Shown: positions 25,457-35,510 of the stretch, piece by piece
Layout of the letters: every line of letters starts with the position of its first letter
Position numbering within the stretch: the stretch's first letter is position 1
Origin: Clitopilus passeckerianus
Taxonomy: Eukaryota > Basidiomycota > Agaricomycetes > Agaricales > Entolomataceae
NCBI GenBank assembly: GCA_944990035.1
Contig: CALYLX010000091.1
Location: 1-64,000 of the forward strand
Length of the DNA stretch: 64,000 nt
Direction: 5' to 3'
The notes under the pieces: model-generated
Database searches by the model: none
What the model saw: the letters and a program-made list of their open reading frames with translations, nothing else
Told to the model about the DNA's origin: nothing
Made by a program: the position numbers and the translations under genes

Positions 25457-26159
25457 ATGCAATTCAAGGTTCTTTTCCTCGCTGCCCTCGCTGGCTTCGC
25501 CGCCGCTTCTCCCGTTGCCTCCACCAACGAGGCCGAACTTGAGGTATAACTCCCCTCCCCCCATTCCTATGTATATGCTAACCAGACTCACGAAGGCTCG
25601 CCAGTACGGTTATGGAGGACGTTATGGCGGAGGACGTTACGGAGGAGGTCGCTATGGAGGAGGACGCTATGGCGGTTATGGTGGCTACCGCGGCTACGGA
25701 GGAGGTTATCGCCACCATTACGGCCGTGACATCGAAGATCGCAACCACGACCACCACGATCACCACAGGCACCACGACAGCAATCGCCACCACGACAACC
25801 ACTTGGCTGCTCGTCAATACGGTCGGGGAGGATACGGTTATAGGGATGGCTACCGTGGCGGATATGGATATCGTGGTGGCTTCGGCCGCTACGATGGTTA
25901 TCGTGGCTATGGTGGCTATGATGGGTACCGTGATGGACGCTATAGAGGACGCTACTACAGTCGCGACGAAGCTGGCAGCTACGGCAGTGACGATGGCAAG
26001 GACATGATGACCAACTATGGTGGAGATGACACCAATAGTAAGGACGACTACGGCAGTGGCAAGAAGAAAGATGAGGGCATGAGGGGAGCGAAGAAGGAGG
26101 ATAAGAAGGAGGATAAGAAGGACAAGAAGGATGATAAGAAGGATAGCTCCTACAACTAG
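25457..26159 (+). CDS. small secreted Gly/Tyr/Arg- and His-rich repetitive protein
   Basis: The ATG at 25457 opens a clean signal peptide (MQFKVLFLAALAGFAAASP). The intron 25544-25595 joins ..EAELE to ARQYGYGGRYGGG. The mature protein of about 190 residues is low-complexity in blocks. First come YGGGR-type repeats (four RYGGG units). Next is a His/Asp cluster of about 30 residues (HDHHDHHRHH, HHDNHLAA). Then come a second ARQYG segment with GYRGGYGYRGG-type repeats, an Asp/Ser/Gly stretch (YGSDDGKDMM), and a Lys/Asp tail (KKEDKKEDKKDKKDD). I know no family. The composition suggests an extracellular structural, adhesive or metal-binding protein. Repeats encoding GGY/GGR triplets vary in codon use, so the repetition is at protein level. 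Confidence 0.8.
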
Positions 26160-26533
26160 ATTGTCGTTATCATAACGGCTTCGAAATTTGGAATACAATG
26201 GAAATTCTTCTGCCTCTGCACTTCTAGCTATGCTGCGCTTTCAACTTCAAATTTTTCAAATTTTTGAACACTCTTAAACTCTTTAAACTGTTATGAATAG
26301 CTCTGGTTATTTCGCGCATCTCTCTGTCTGATTTCCTCGAGACCTTATTACGAACTTTCACCGGCGTCAGCACTAAACCAGATTCTTTTATTTAGACTAT
26401 TTGATACAATAACGTAATTGACTAACAACCCGGCTCGCAGGTTGGCGTATATTCAGTACATGCAATGCAAGAGTCCATGATGAATGTATTCTGATGCAAC
26501 TGTTGTCGATATTCACTCCACATCAACGTCCCT
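26160..26533. other. convergent 3' region
   Basis: About 370 bp between two convergent genes. On the minus strand, just past the CBM19-like stop, a frame encodes a Cys-bearing tail (MDSCIACTEYTPTCEPGC). It would be appended to that protein if one base were missing near 26538. Confidence 0.35.
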
Positions 26534-27841
26534 TCAGGACGAGATCTGGCCACCAAGAGATCCCAAGCCGGCATTTCCACTGTTGCCATTTCCGATCAAG
26601 ACAGCCGGAGCAGACGTAGTGACGAAAGTAAAAGGGGCGGAGGAAGTGGAAGATGGCTCCTGGGACCTGGTGATATATATGACTCTGGCGCCGTTATTAG
26701 GTGATGCAGTCACGGCAGGGGAAGAGGTCGCTGTCACGGAGGCGGTCATGGACGAAGAGGTAATTGTGGTTGAGGAAACGGAGGAGGATGCGGTATTGGT
26801 AGTATTTGATGCAGAAGTTATCGCGGATGAAGATGCTGTAACCGTCACCGTAACTGTAATGGGTGAAGGGGTTGACGTTGAAGATCCTGAGACGGTTGAG
26901 GCGGTACTGGTATTGGGAAGCCCAATCTCAGGGGTAGACGCACTACTACCTGTGGCATCATTGTTGATCGTCCTGGTGACGGCGGGGGGAAGGGCAATGC
27001 TAGAAGCAGAAGAGGTCGGGGCTGTGCCGGTTTGGATAGAGGATGAGGAGGTGATAGCGAAAGTGGACGAGGAACCTGTACCAGTAATTTGGGAGGCCGT
27101 GTCTGTAGACCCAGGGGTGACGGTGGTGGTAGTCGTCGGTGATGGGATTGTGACGCTGAACTGGCGCCTCAAAAGTCTGCGATAATAAGATCCAGAATTG
27201 GCAGACGAGGAGGTAGCGGCGGCGGCGGCGGACGTGCTTTCTGGTTCATCATCTTCACAATCGTCTCCCGATTCATCGTCTTCTTCAGCGGCGTCATCAT
27301 CGTCGTCACAGTCACCACCGTCGTCACCGGCTGTATCACCAGCTGTGTTGGTGTTATTGGGGGTTGAGCCGGTTCCCTTGCCATCTAAACCTCCTTCTAC
27401 GCCTGCAGCAGCGAAGCGGGCCAAAGCGTCAGCTTGGGCGTCACATGCTATGCTGGTTCCTGCTTTGTTAACCAACGGAAGAGCGACACAGCTGGTACCA
27501 CTAGGGCATGCGGCGGGTGCCCACTTTCCGTCCACGCATTGTGCGAACGAGTTGTTCACACAGCCTATCTCGCCAGCTTGATATAGAGGATTAGTTACAT
27601 CATATCTGCACCAGCCTCATCTAGACATACCATTGCAAGGATCAGTGTCCTTGAGTGCAGCAAACTTGACGTTCAACTTTTGGGCGTCCTGGCCGTTTTG
27701 CTTCTGAGTGGGGGTGGCAGAGGCAGAAGCTTCATCATGTCGACGGTGGAACCAGGAAGTAAGGGTAGGGGCAGCGTTGGCAGAGGAGAGGGAAGATAAG
27801 ACGGTCAAAGAGGCCAGGACTGCGAATTTCTTGCAGATCAT
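26534..27841 (-). CDS. secreted CBM19-like, Ser/Thr-rich protein
   Basis: A signal peptide (MICKKFAVLASLTVLSSLSS) is followed by a short basic segment. After the intron 27577-27630 comes a Cys-containing module: GEIGCVNNSFAQC, GKWAPAACPSGTSC, ALPLVNKAGTSIACD and ADALARFAAAG. This pattern matches the fungal CBM19-like (chitin-binding) domain found in secreted agaricomycete proteins. Then come an acidic stretch rich in Asp/Glu (DDGGDCDDDDDAAEEDDE) and about 230 residues of Ser/Thr/Ala/Pro, a typical O-glycosylated stalk. The protein probably sits in or near the cell wall. The TGA at 26534-26536 ends the frame at GGQISS. An adjacent frame with a CxxC..C tail raises the possibility of a one-base error. 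Confidence 0.8.
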
Positions 27842-28205
27842 AGAGAGAATCCTCGAGTAAGCTGAGTTGATAAGGAGTGGTCGTGAAGTGCCGTTAATCT
27901 AGGGGAGCGCCTGGCTCAAGAGACGAGAAAGAGTGACGGGAGAAAAGGAAAACAGAAAGGAAGGAGACTGCATTTTTCCGTGCCAGAGTCGTCCTTTATA
28001 TGAGAGATTCGTGACAATAGCCTTGGAGTTCATTGTTCTATTTTGAAGGGGGTGGCCAATTGTCAAGGTCTCTAAGCGACGGCCCGAGGTGGTCAAAGCT
28101 TTTGTCAAGCAGCACCAAATAATGCGAACGCGTCTGTCAATCCTCCTGCGTGACCGCGACTGGTTACAGCTACCAACCGAACCTATTGACTCAACGCCGT
28201 AGAGT
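27842..28205. other. divergent promoter region
   Basis: 364 bp upstream of both the CBM19-like gene (minus) and the ASCH-like gene (plus). No specific motif identified. Confidence 0.4.
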
Positions 28206-28809
28206 ATGCCCGCAGATAGAACAACTGGCAGCGCCTCGACTCAGAAAGAGAAGCTCACCCAGCTTACTTTGACTGGAAAACCAGCGCCTTCAGCTTCTTC
28301 CTCTTCGGCTAAGAGCAGTGGCAAGAAGACGAAATCTACGGCAGCTGGCGACCGTGTCTACACAGACGCACTCTTAACTATCAAACCTGAGTTCACAGAC
28401 CTCATCGAGAAGCGTGAAAAGAACCACGAGTACAGGAAGTACCAACTACGTCCTACAACTGCCAGGATTTGGCTTTATACGACTGCGCCAACATCCGCCG
28501 TCACGTTAGTTATTTCCCTTATATTTCCTACTGTTTTCTAACTATCTCCATAGTCATGTCATAGAAACAAGTGCCCCTAAGAGGCCAGGCGAAGTGAAAG
28601 ACTCCTCCGGCATTGGAAACGACGACTTCGACAACGGGAAAAAGCAGTCAAAGTTGGGATACCCTGTCTTGGGACTCTACAAACTGCAGCAACCACTTGG
28701 TTCATATGAATTGAAGGCATATGGGGTAGCGCCCCCTCAAGGATATATGTACATGCCGAAAAAAATAATTGAAGATCTTCCCCTCGAGAACATGACAAAA
28801 TTATTCTGA
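28206..28809 (+). CDS. ASCH/PUA-like domain protein
   Basis: This protein of about 184 residues has a Ser/Thr/Lys-rich N terminus and one globular domain. The domain's opening DALLTIKPEFTDLIEKREK, then HEYRKYQLRP and ARIWLYTTAPTSAVT, match the ASCH fold pattern (..L.I.P.F.. lI..G.K..E.R.., ..iyiYat.P). These domains are PUA-like and usually bind RNA. The intron 28505-28553 joins AVT|HVIETSAP. The C-terminal part contains LGYPVLGLYKLQQPLG and ends ENMTKLF. Its 3' end faces the class I synthetase-like gene, with 65 bp between stop codons. Function is inferred only from the fold. Confidence 0.75.
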
Positions 28810-28874
28810 AAACCTAGGCCCGCCCACCCACCCCATGTGCCCTAGATTCAGTCATTCATCATGTCTCCGATCGT

Positions 28875-31800
28875 TCACGTCTCCGCCTCGTTATCCTCCT
28901 TTCCGCGAGTCACCTCGTTCTCGAACACTCCGTGCAAATAATCCACGGAATAGAACCTGAAAAGGCCCTTCGGATTCTTCACCCATTTCTCCACCTCTCC
29001 AAAAAGTAGTCCAATGTCCTTCCCCTGTTCCTTCATGTCGGCGTAGGACAAGAAGTACCCCATTCCATTCTCCCGCAAATATTGATATGCGCCTTTCTTC
29101 ACGTACAAAGATTTGGATAACTTTGAGCCCGACCATTCCAGGATCAGTGGCGCGTAGGCGATGACGGGTGTGGTTAACGGCGCCAACCCCATTGTCTTGA
29201 GCTCGCGTGAGAGCAGGAAGAGCTGGCGCCAGAACAAGTTCTCCGAATACGATCCGGTATAATCAGCCCCAGTGACACGCATATGGACAGGAACTCGCCC
29301 AACGCGACCAAAAGGAACACGGGCCTGAATATTCTGCGAAACTTCAGCTTGTCTCTCGCTGGTTTCGAGGCCATACGCCAATCCACGGAGAAGGTTCCGA
29401 AGTGGGGTGTTGAATTCGAGGGATTTGACTTCCTCTGCGTTGGAGGTGTGCACGGAATGGTTTCCATGCTCGAAGCAGAAGAAGTCCAGCTTGTAGGAAC
29501 CGTCTTCCAGGCGCTCGAACCGCGTCTTCCTCCCATGTTTCTCTGCGAATCCGCAACCTTCCGCTGGGCACGCTCTGCGCAATCCCAGGTCTCCAGACTT
29601 TGGTGAAATCTCCCATCCCAACGATCCTCGCTTCTCCAGCATGATCTCGACGATCTTTGGCACATTCTTCATCCTCGTCAACTTCGTCTGGTACTCTTTC
29701 CTCCATTGTATCCCCCCTCCCACGAATTCCGCCGCCTTGATCATCACCTCGTCATAGTCGGGAATCAGCTTGTGGAATTCTTTGGTGAAGCGCTGACTAC
29801 GCTGATACTCCAATCCTTCCACCGTCTGAGACCGCTTCTTATCCGGGGCGGTGTCAACAAGGTCAAGCTGGACGACGACCTCGAAGTTATCGAGCCATTC
29901 GACAGCAGCGGGTTTGTTGACCTTATCCCGGAGGTCGGCATAGTACTCCTTGATTTCTCTGGCAAGGAGGAATGCGAGCACGAACACCGTAACGGTGCCG
30001 GCATGTGGGGAGTTGTTTGGCTGAGCGCCAATGTGTACGATCAGCGTTGTTGGAAGGAATGGGTCTCCCTGGGTGTCGCCAATCTGGACCTGGTGCCTGA
30101 TGCCCAGGATGCTCTGGATAGTTTGTTTAGCCCATCGAATAAACTTCTTCCACAAGCGCCCGGCCCAGGTGGCATCACTCACTGGGGATAGCGAATGACG
30201 GAGGTCGTCTGCGGTGGGGAGCCCGAGGTTTCGAATGTGGGAAGATATGTATTCTGTTCCGTAGAACTCGGCGCCTCGTCCAGGCGAGTCGAGTACTTTG
30301 TTGTCGTGTACTGCTACGAATTGACGAATATTATCACTAGTCGTCGCCTCGTTGTCTCCGCCGAAGACAGTTTGGTGTATGTATTCTACCGAGTACGGTC
30401 GAAACAGCTTGTACGGGTTCCTCATCCACCCCTCGACTGCTTCAAAGAGTCTATTAACGTCTTTTCCCTGCCTCTTCATCTCCGTGAAGGATAGGATATA
30501 TCCTAAACCGTTCTCTTTGAGATACGCGTATTTCTTGTCTAGGGCACGCGACGTAGAAAGTCTCGAACCAGACCAATCTTGTATGGTCGGTGCGTATGCG
30601 ATCACAGGTGGGGCAATGGCTCCTACCCATGTCGACTTCTTGGTGAGCTCCAGCAGCTGCCTCCAGATGAGATTCTCGTTGTACATCCCCGCCCATTCTG
30701 CTCCCGTCACGAAGAGATGAACCGGAATATGGATGTTATTAGAGATGGGGGAATCATGGACTCGTGCAGCTCGTGCTCGCGCTCGCGCGTTGTTTGTTTC
30801 TAGTCCGTATGATAGTACACGGACTAGGTTGTCCAGAGGAGCGCCAAAGTCAATGGCCTTGACCTCCTCCGAGTCGTTGATGTGAACGGTATGGAGCCCG
30901 TGCTTAGGGCAGTAAAAGTCGATGCTCTCGTATTCATCGCCTCTCTTCGCCTTTGTATACACATTCTTCTCCCCGTCAATTTCAACGGTACCGCACCCAT
31001 CAACGGGGCATGGACGACGAATGGCAAGAGCTCCTGTTTTGGGGAATAACTCTTCCTCCAACCGCTTTTTCTCGCTCAACAGGACGTGAATGACTTGGGA
31101 GATGATCTTTGCATCTATCCCCGCCAATGGGCCTTTTCCGGCGCTCTCATTCATCATAGATATTTTCCACTGAATCTTTTCTCCAGCGAAAACTGCTGCT
31201 TTGTTTACGAGCTCTTTAAGATCGGCGAGACTCTCCTCGGTCGACTTGTTCACCTCTTTTCCCTGGTGATATTTTATTCCGTCGACGTCGAATCTACGAG
31301 TCTCGGCCGCGTCAACACCATTGACACTAATGTTAACTTCGACCTCAAGGATCTCTTTCATGATTTCGTGTGTTTTATAGTAGCCCTTCAAGTCTCTCGC
31401 ATGAAGGAATGCATACGCGATGAGTGCCGCAATGCCAACATGAGGCGAAGCCGACCCGCAGCCAACGCCGACATGAACATAGAGCGTCGTAGGTCCGGGA
31501 GGAGCCAGCTCTCTCCCGTCTTTCCCAGCATGGATCGTGGGGAATCCCAGATAATCCAACTGGGCGGACGTAAAGTCCTTCTCGTACGCGTAAGCGCCTG
31601 CCCCAAGTGGGTCATGTACAACACAATCGTGCTTCACAGCATATTGCACCGTGGTCCTCAGAGTAGTAACTTTGTTACATCCTCCAGGAGTGGAGAAGTG
31701 GTCTCCGAGATCCGCGTGAGCAGAAGTGACAGCAGTACCGTCGGGCGCAGAGCCTATGCCGCCGTAACGGTCAGGAAGGTCATCTACTTTATCTGCTTTG

Positions 31801-32111
31801 GAAGCAGAGACGACAGTATCGTCGGGCGCAGAGCCTATGCCACAGTAGCGGTCAGGGGGGTCATCTACTTCTGCTTTAGCAGCAGCAGTGGCGACGTTCC
31901 CGTCGAGGTTTGATTTGTTGCTTCTGTTATCCTTCCTCACCGAAAACACAAAACCCAGCACGCCGGGCGTCGCGCCTCCGCCTCCAGAAGGTACAGAAAC
32001 CACGTTGTTATTTATACACTCGTCAACAAAACTATCCCTCAGCTCACGAGTCCTTGCCGTGGCCTCAGTAACAGCCTGCGTTGTAGTGTCCGAAAGAATT
32101 GCAGTAGCCAT
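28875..32111 (-). CDS. intronless protein with two tandem class I aminoacyl-tRNA-synthetase-like modules
   Basis: A single open frame of 1,078 codons has no intron. The protein is a direct duplication: module A is about residues 155-582 and module B about 596-1062. Each has the same ordered landmarks. (1) A HIGH-like strand-loop: A SPHVGI (222-227), B PNNSPHAGT (698-706). (2) A zinc-ribbon-like insert: A Cys368/Cys373 and Cys401/His404, B Cys848/Cys853 and Cys879/His882. (3) A VTGA(E/D) loop: A 468-472, B 946-950. (4) A KMSKS-like loop: B SGSKLSKS (994-1001), A degenerate SGSRLSTS (514-521). (5) A C-terminal LRENGMGYFLSY / LKENGLGYILSF block. In class I synthetases HIGH and KMSKS bind ATP, so B looks able to activate a substrate and A looks degenerate. 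I know no such named family. A non-tRNA adenylating or nucleotidyl-transfer role is also possible. The N-terminal about 150 residues are disordered with an 81-bp repeat. Confidence 0.8.
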   Translation of the reverse strand: MATAILSDTTTQAVTEATARTRELRDSFVDECINNNVVSVPSGGGGATPGVLGFVFSVRKDNRSNKSNLDGNVATAAAKAEVDDPPDRYCGIGSAPDDTVVSASKADKVDDLPDRYGGIGSAPDGTAVTSAHADLGDHFSTPGGCNKVTTLRTTVQYAVKHDCVVHDPLGAGAYAYEKDFTSAQLDYLGFPTIHAGKDGRELAPPGPTTLYVHVGVGCGSASPHVGIAALIAYAFLHARDLKGYYKTHEIMKEILEVEVNISVNGVDAAETRRFDVDGIKYHQGKEVNKSTEESLADLKELVNKAAVFAGEKIQWKISMMNESAGKGPLAGIDAKIISQVIHVLLSEKKRLEEELFPKTGALAIRRPCPVDGCGTVEIDGEKNVYTKAKRGDEYESIDFYCPKHGLHTVHINDSEEVKAIDFGAPLDNLVRVLSYGLETNNARARARAARVHDSPISNNIHIPVHLFVTGAEWAGMYNENLIWRQLLELTKKSTWVGAIAPPVIAYAPTIQDWSGSRLSTSRALDKKYAYLKENGLGYILSFTEMKRQGKDVNRLFEAVEGWMRNPYKLFRPYSVEYIHQTVFGGDNEATTSDNIRQFVAVHDNKVLDSPGRGAEFYGTEYISSHIRNLGLPTADDLRHSLSPVSDATWAGRLWKKFIRWAKQTIQSILGIRHQVQIGDTQGDPFLPTTLIVHIGAQPNNSPHAGTVTVFVLAFLLAREIKEYYADLRDKVNKPAAVEWLDNFEVVVQLDLVDTAPDKKRSQTVEGLEYQRSQRFTKEFHKLIPDYDEVMIKAAEFVGGGIQWRKEYQTKLTRMKNVPKIVEIMLEKRGSLGWEISPKSGDLGLRRACPAEGCGFAEKHGRKTRFERLEDGSYKLDFFCFEHGNHSVHTSNAEEVKSLEFNTPLRNLLRGLAYGLETSERQAEVSQNIQARVPFGRVGRVPVHMRVTGADYTGSYSENLFWRQLFLLSRELKTMGLAPLTTPVIAYAPLILEWSGSKLSKSLYVKKGAYQYLRENGMGYFLSYADMKEQGKDIGLLFGEVEKWVKNPKGLFRFYSVDYLHGVFENEVTRGKEDNEAET
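31704..31865 (-). repeat. two 81-bp tandem repeats inside the synthetase-like gene
   Basis: The DNA encodes residues 83-109 and 110-136 as two copies of a 27-residue unit with core DLPDRYGGIGSAPD. The copies differ by a few residues. They lie in the disordered N-terminal region, in frame with the protein. Confidence 0.85.
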
Positions 32112-32810
32112 TCTCGCGAGTTATTATTCTTGAACGATTCGAAAATTTCTTTGCTTTGCTTGTGACTTTCAGCTACTTGATGGTAGTTCGAGTCAGAGAA
32201 TCAATTTCGGAGAAGATGAGGGTTATATACATTTTGCTGCGGAATTGGCCGGCGATTTTACCACGCACAGGTCTTGCCAAAGGAACAATAACAATGCCTG
32301 AAATAATCGTGCAGAGATCGAAGGGAGAACAGAGGAAACATTCGAAGACAAGGGGGGGCGAGCATGGGATGAGTTGAGATGACTCTCAGTCGATGATCTT
32401 ATTGGATTTGGACATGATCAAGTCACCGGAATTCGCTTGTGACACGATCGAAGAAGATCTTCCAAATACACTTGCTATATACTCGACGAAATTTGGAAAA
32501 CCCAGCTCAAAGCTTTGCATGGCTCTACGAACGCGAGTTACCTATCCGCTTTTCGCTACAAATACAAAAAGTACATCAGAATATACGATTACGAATTCCG
32601 TACCGTCTCGGGATCCCAAACCACGAAATTGACAAAAACGCAGCTCGAAATTCTATAAGACCCAACTAACACAACTTCTCCCTCCAGTATTCATACTCAA
32701 CCCATGTATACCAAACCAAATCCTTACAAACTATAATCCATCGAAAATATGATTTACATAAATAATCTCCACCTCATACCGGTCTACCCATAACTTGTGC
32801 CAGCGGAGAA
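32112..32810. other. intergenic region between the synthetase-like gene and FET3
   Basis: About 700 bp containing the promoter of the synthetase-like gene and the 3' flank of FET3. No coding frame with recognisable features. Confidence 0.4.
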
Positions 32811-35289
32811 CTACTTCCTCCCACTAAAAACACCCTTAACCCTCTCCCTCCTCTCCCTCTTCTCCTCAACCTCCCTCCTAACCTCCCTTTCCACCTCCTC
32901 ATCCGTAACACCCCCACCAAACGAATACCACACCACCGTCGCAATACCCAAGAGGGCTGAGAGTATACACCCAGCCAACGCCCCAATCCCCCTCGGCCTC
33001 CACCCAAGCACCTGCTGCCACGGTCCCCTCGGAAGCCCAGTCAAATCACCCACCTCCGCACCCGTATGTCCAGCCGCGTTTCCTTCAGATTTAATACCCA
33101 AGGCTTTACAGTGATCATACATCACCGACGGGACGGTGTTCCGCTTTTGAGCTAGGAGGGGCGCTTCGATTATTTGGAGGGCGAGGCCGGCTTCGAGGTG
33201 CCATTCGATGTGGCCTGTGGGGAGCATTAGCAACCCGTTTGAATTATGATTTAGATGGCTAGAAACTCACAATGCAAAAACCAAACCCCCGGATTATCAC
33301 CCCTAAACCTCAACCTCACACTCTCCCCACTCGGGATTTGCACCGTATCCCTCCTCACCGGGTTCTTCTGGTTCTCATTCAGCGGTGGATTCAATTCCGG
33401 GTCGTCCGAAGTATAATCCGTGGCCCGGGAGATGATTTGGAATTTGTGGCCGTGGAGATGGCTGTCCGAAGTCGGCGTCAGTTAAACGGCTTTCTTTTTT
33501 TAGAGAAGAGGAAGGGAGGCACTAACAAAGGATGTTTCCCCGCATCCCCATTTTTAATAACCACATCCACCACATCCGGCTCCGTGTCCCCACTATCCAC
33601 CCCATACTGATCACTCACCACCCAGCTAAGTTCTCCATAAACCCCCTCCCCCCTCGTCGCATTCCCGCCCAAACTCAACGCCGAGAAAACCGCAGGCACG
33701 GTCGGGGTATTATACGTCACCCCATTAAACATCGCCCTATTCGTCCCGTCGTCCATCGTGTCGAAGGTCACTTCGACTTCTATCACTTTCACCGGCTTGG
33801 AGGTGTTGGTGGAGGGGTTGATGGAGGGGAGGTAGATGGGTTCGGGGAGGGAGGGGACGAGTGTGAGGTCGGGTGTGTCGTGGTATGCGTCGACGAAGCC
33901 GAGGTCGGTGAGGGGGAGGGAGGGGTTGTTGTTGTAGGTGATCGAAGATGTTATATCTAGGAACGTCGGACGTAAGTTCACCTATTTCCTTCGGGGTGAG
34001 GAAAGAGGAAGAGGAGGAACGTACTAGGTTGCAACCCATCTGGCACTGTATCAAACATATCCGTATCCATATTCGCATGTATCGCCCAATTCTTCATCTC
34101 ACTCCCCGTGTCATTTCGTGCAGTCACCAAGACGCTATAGCGCTGCGCGACCGTAATCGACAGCAAATCAATCGGGGATTCTTGAACGTCCGTCTGTACG
34201 TGCCGGGTGAGTTAATACCATACTACTGCTTATTGGAAGGGAAGGAGGAGACGACACTCACACCATCAACCTCAACAATCCTCATCTCATGCCCATCAAT
34301 CCAGAAGAAAAACGCACTGAACCCACTCGTGTTCACCACCCTCAACCGATACGTCTTCCCCGGCTCGAACGGCAGCGTCGCGTTCTCGTTAAATCCCACC
34401 TTGTTCGTCACTGCATGCGGGGAAGGCGAGGGGTTCAAAGAGTTGGGCGTGGGTGGGAGGTATTGCCCGTTTGTGGCGTAGTACACCAGGGCGGAATCTA
34501 TCGTGCATTGAATAAGCTGGAGAAAAGAGGACGAGGAGAGGAAGAAGGAACTAACCGGGAACAGGCTCCGCCCCTCCGGGATTCGAAACACTAATAAACT
34601 GCTTCGATAGATCCGGGTGTTCATCGTGGTACCAGTCACCGAGGACGACAGTGAATTCTTCGTCGTAGGTATGGACTTCCTTTTGTGGGTGGAGGAGGAG
34701 TGGGGCGCGGAGGCCGTCTACGTATTGACCCTGTGGACGAACGAAGTGAGTTAGGAGGAGAGAAGGCGGAGGAGAGTGGATCGCAAGAGGAAGCCACACA
34801 CCTTGGCATGTGAATGAACCCAATAAGTTCCCCACTGTCCAGACGTATCAACCGGAATCACATAATCGAAGCTCCCACCAGGTGGAATGCCACTATCGTT
34901 CTTCGTTAGCTTGTTTCAACGAAGGAGTGGAGCAACCCACCACTCGGTAACACCAACGGCGCCGTCCATCCAACTGGTAGAATTAAAAAACATGCCATGG
35001 TGATGCAACGACGTAGGCTGGTCGAGTCCATTCGTAGCATGTACCACGAGCGAGTCGGTGGTGTTCACATCCAACGGCGGAGGGCTATCTTGTCCTCAGT
35101 CACATGTGATAGATAAGAAAGAAAAAAACTCGGCACGTACGGCCAAGTTCCATTGACGCCAATGACCCGTCTCTCGACGAGTCCATCAGGGTTGACACCC
35201 TCGACGTAGGTGATGTTCCACCAGACTTCATGCACACCTGCGTTAACGACAGACGACAAAAGACCCAAGCCGAGGGTGAGGAGTAGCAT
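32811..35289 (-). CDS. FET3: Fet3-type ferroxidase (multicopper oxidase)
   Basis: This plasma-membrane multicopper oxidase converts Fe(II) to Fe(III) for the permease FTR1 encoded divergently next to it. It has a signal peptide (MLLLTLGLGLLSSVVNAG) and cupredoxin domain 1 with the copper motifs HHHGMF and WVHSHAKGQ. Domain 2 has ITVAQRYSVLV. Domain 3 has HPFHLHGH and WFLHCHIEWHLEAGL, the complete T1/T2/T3 copper ligand set. A single membrane segment (GALAGCILSALLGIATVVWY) and a basic, charged cytosolic tail ending FSGRK distinguish it from secreted laccases. Nine or so introns all splice in frame (for example WP|PPPLDV, EC|GIPPGG, DG|TDVQES, HPF|HLHGH). No frameshift. Transcription is likely iron-repressed through the shared promoter's GATA-factor sites. 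Confidence 0.95.
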
Positions 35290-35359
35290 GTTCGATAGGG
35301 AAGCGAAAAGACAGCATGGCGGGAGAGGTGGGAAGAAGATGTCAAGCCGTATTTGGATA

Positions 35360-35368
35360 ATCAGATAA
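35360..35368 (+). promoter_or_regulatory. iron-type GATA-factor site 1 (ATCAGATAA)
   Basis: Exact match to ATCWGATAA on the plus strand, about 70 bp upstream of the FET3 start codon. Binding is inferred from consensus only. Confidence 0.6.
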
Positions 35369-35444
35369 CCCTGTGGTGTGCCGTGTGTAGATTCCCAGCA
35401 ACAGACGTCTAGATTGAATAGAATTTGACAATGGAGGATAAATC

Positions 35445-35453
35445 TTATCAGAT
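35445..35453 (-). promoter_or_regulatory. iron-type GATA-factor site 2 (ATCTGATAA)
   Basis: Exact match on the minus strand, near the middle of the shared promoter. Confidence 0.6.
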
Positions 35454-35510
35454 GACAGTTCGAGGGTGCAATCTGATATGGCAGTCTATTTTTATCACCC
35501 AATCAATGTG

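Noticed and set aside
25188..25610. A start for the Gly/Tyr-rich protein at 25188
   Set aside because: That frame reads through the intron 25544-25595 and lacks the signal peptide present from 25457.
25578..26198. Minus-strand 206-codon hydrophobic, membrane-like frame
   Set aside because: It is the antisense of Gly/Tyr/Lys-rich repeats, which necessarily reads as Ile/Val/Leu/Ser; the plus strand has a signal peptide and intron.
26484..27581. Two plus-strand frames rich in Val/Glu/Ala and Ser
   Set aside because: They are antisense of the CBM19-like Ser/Thr/Asp-rich protein.
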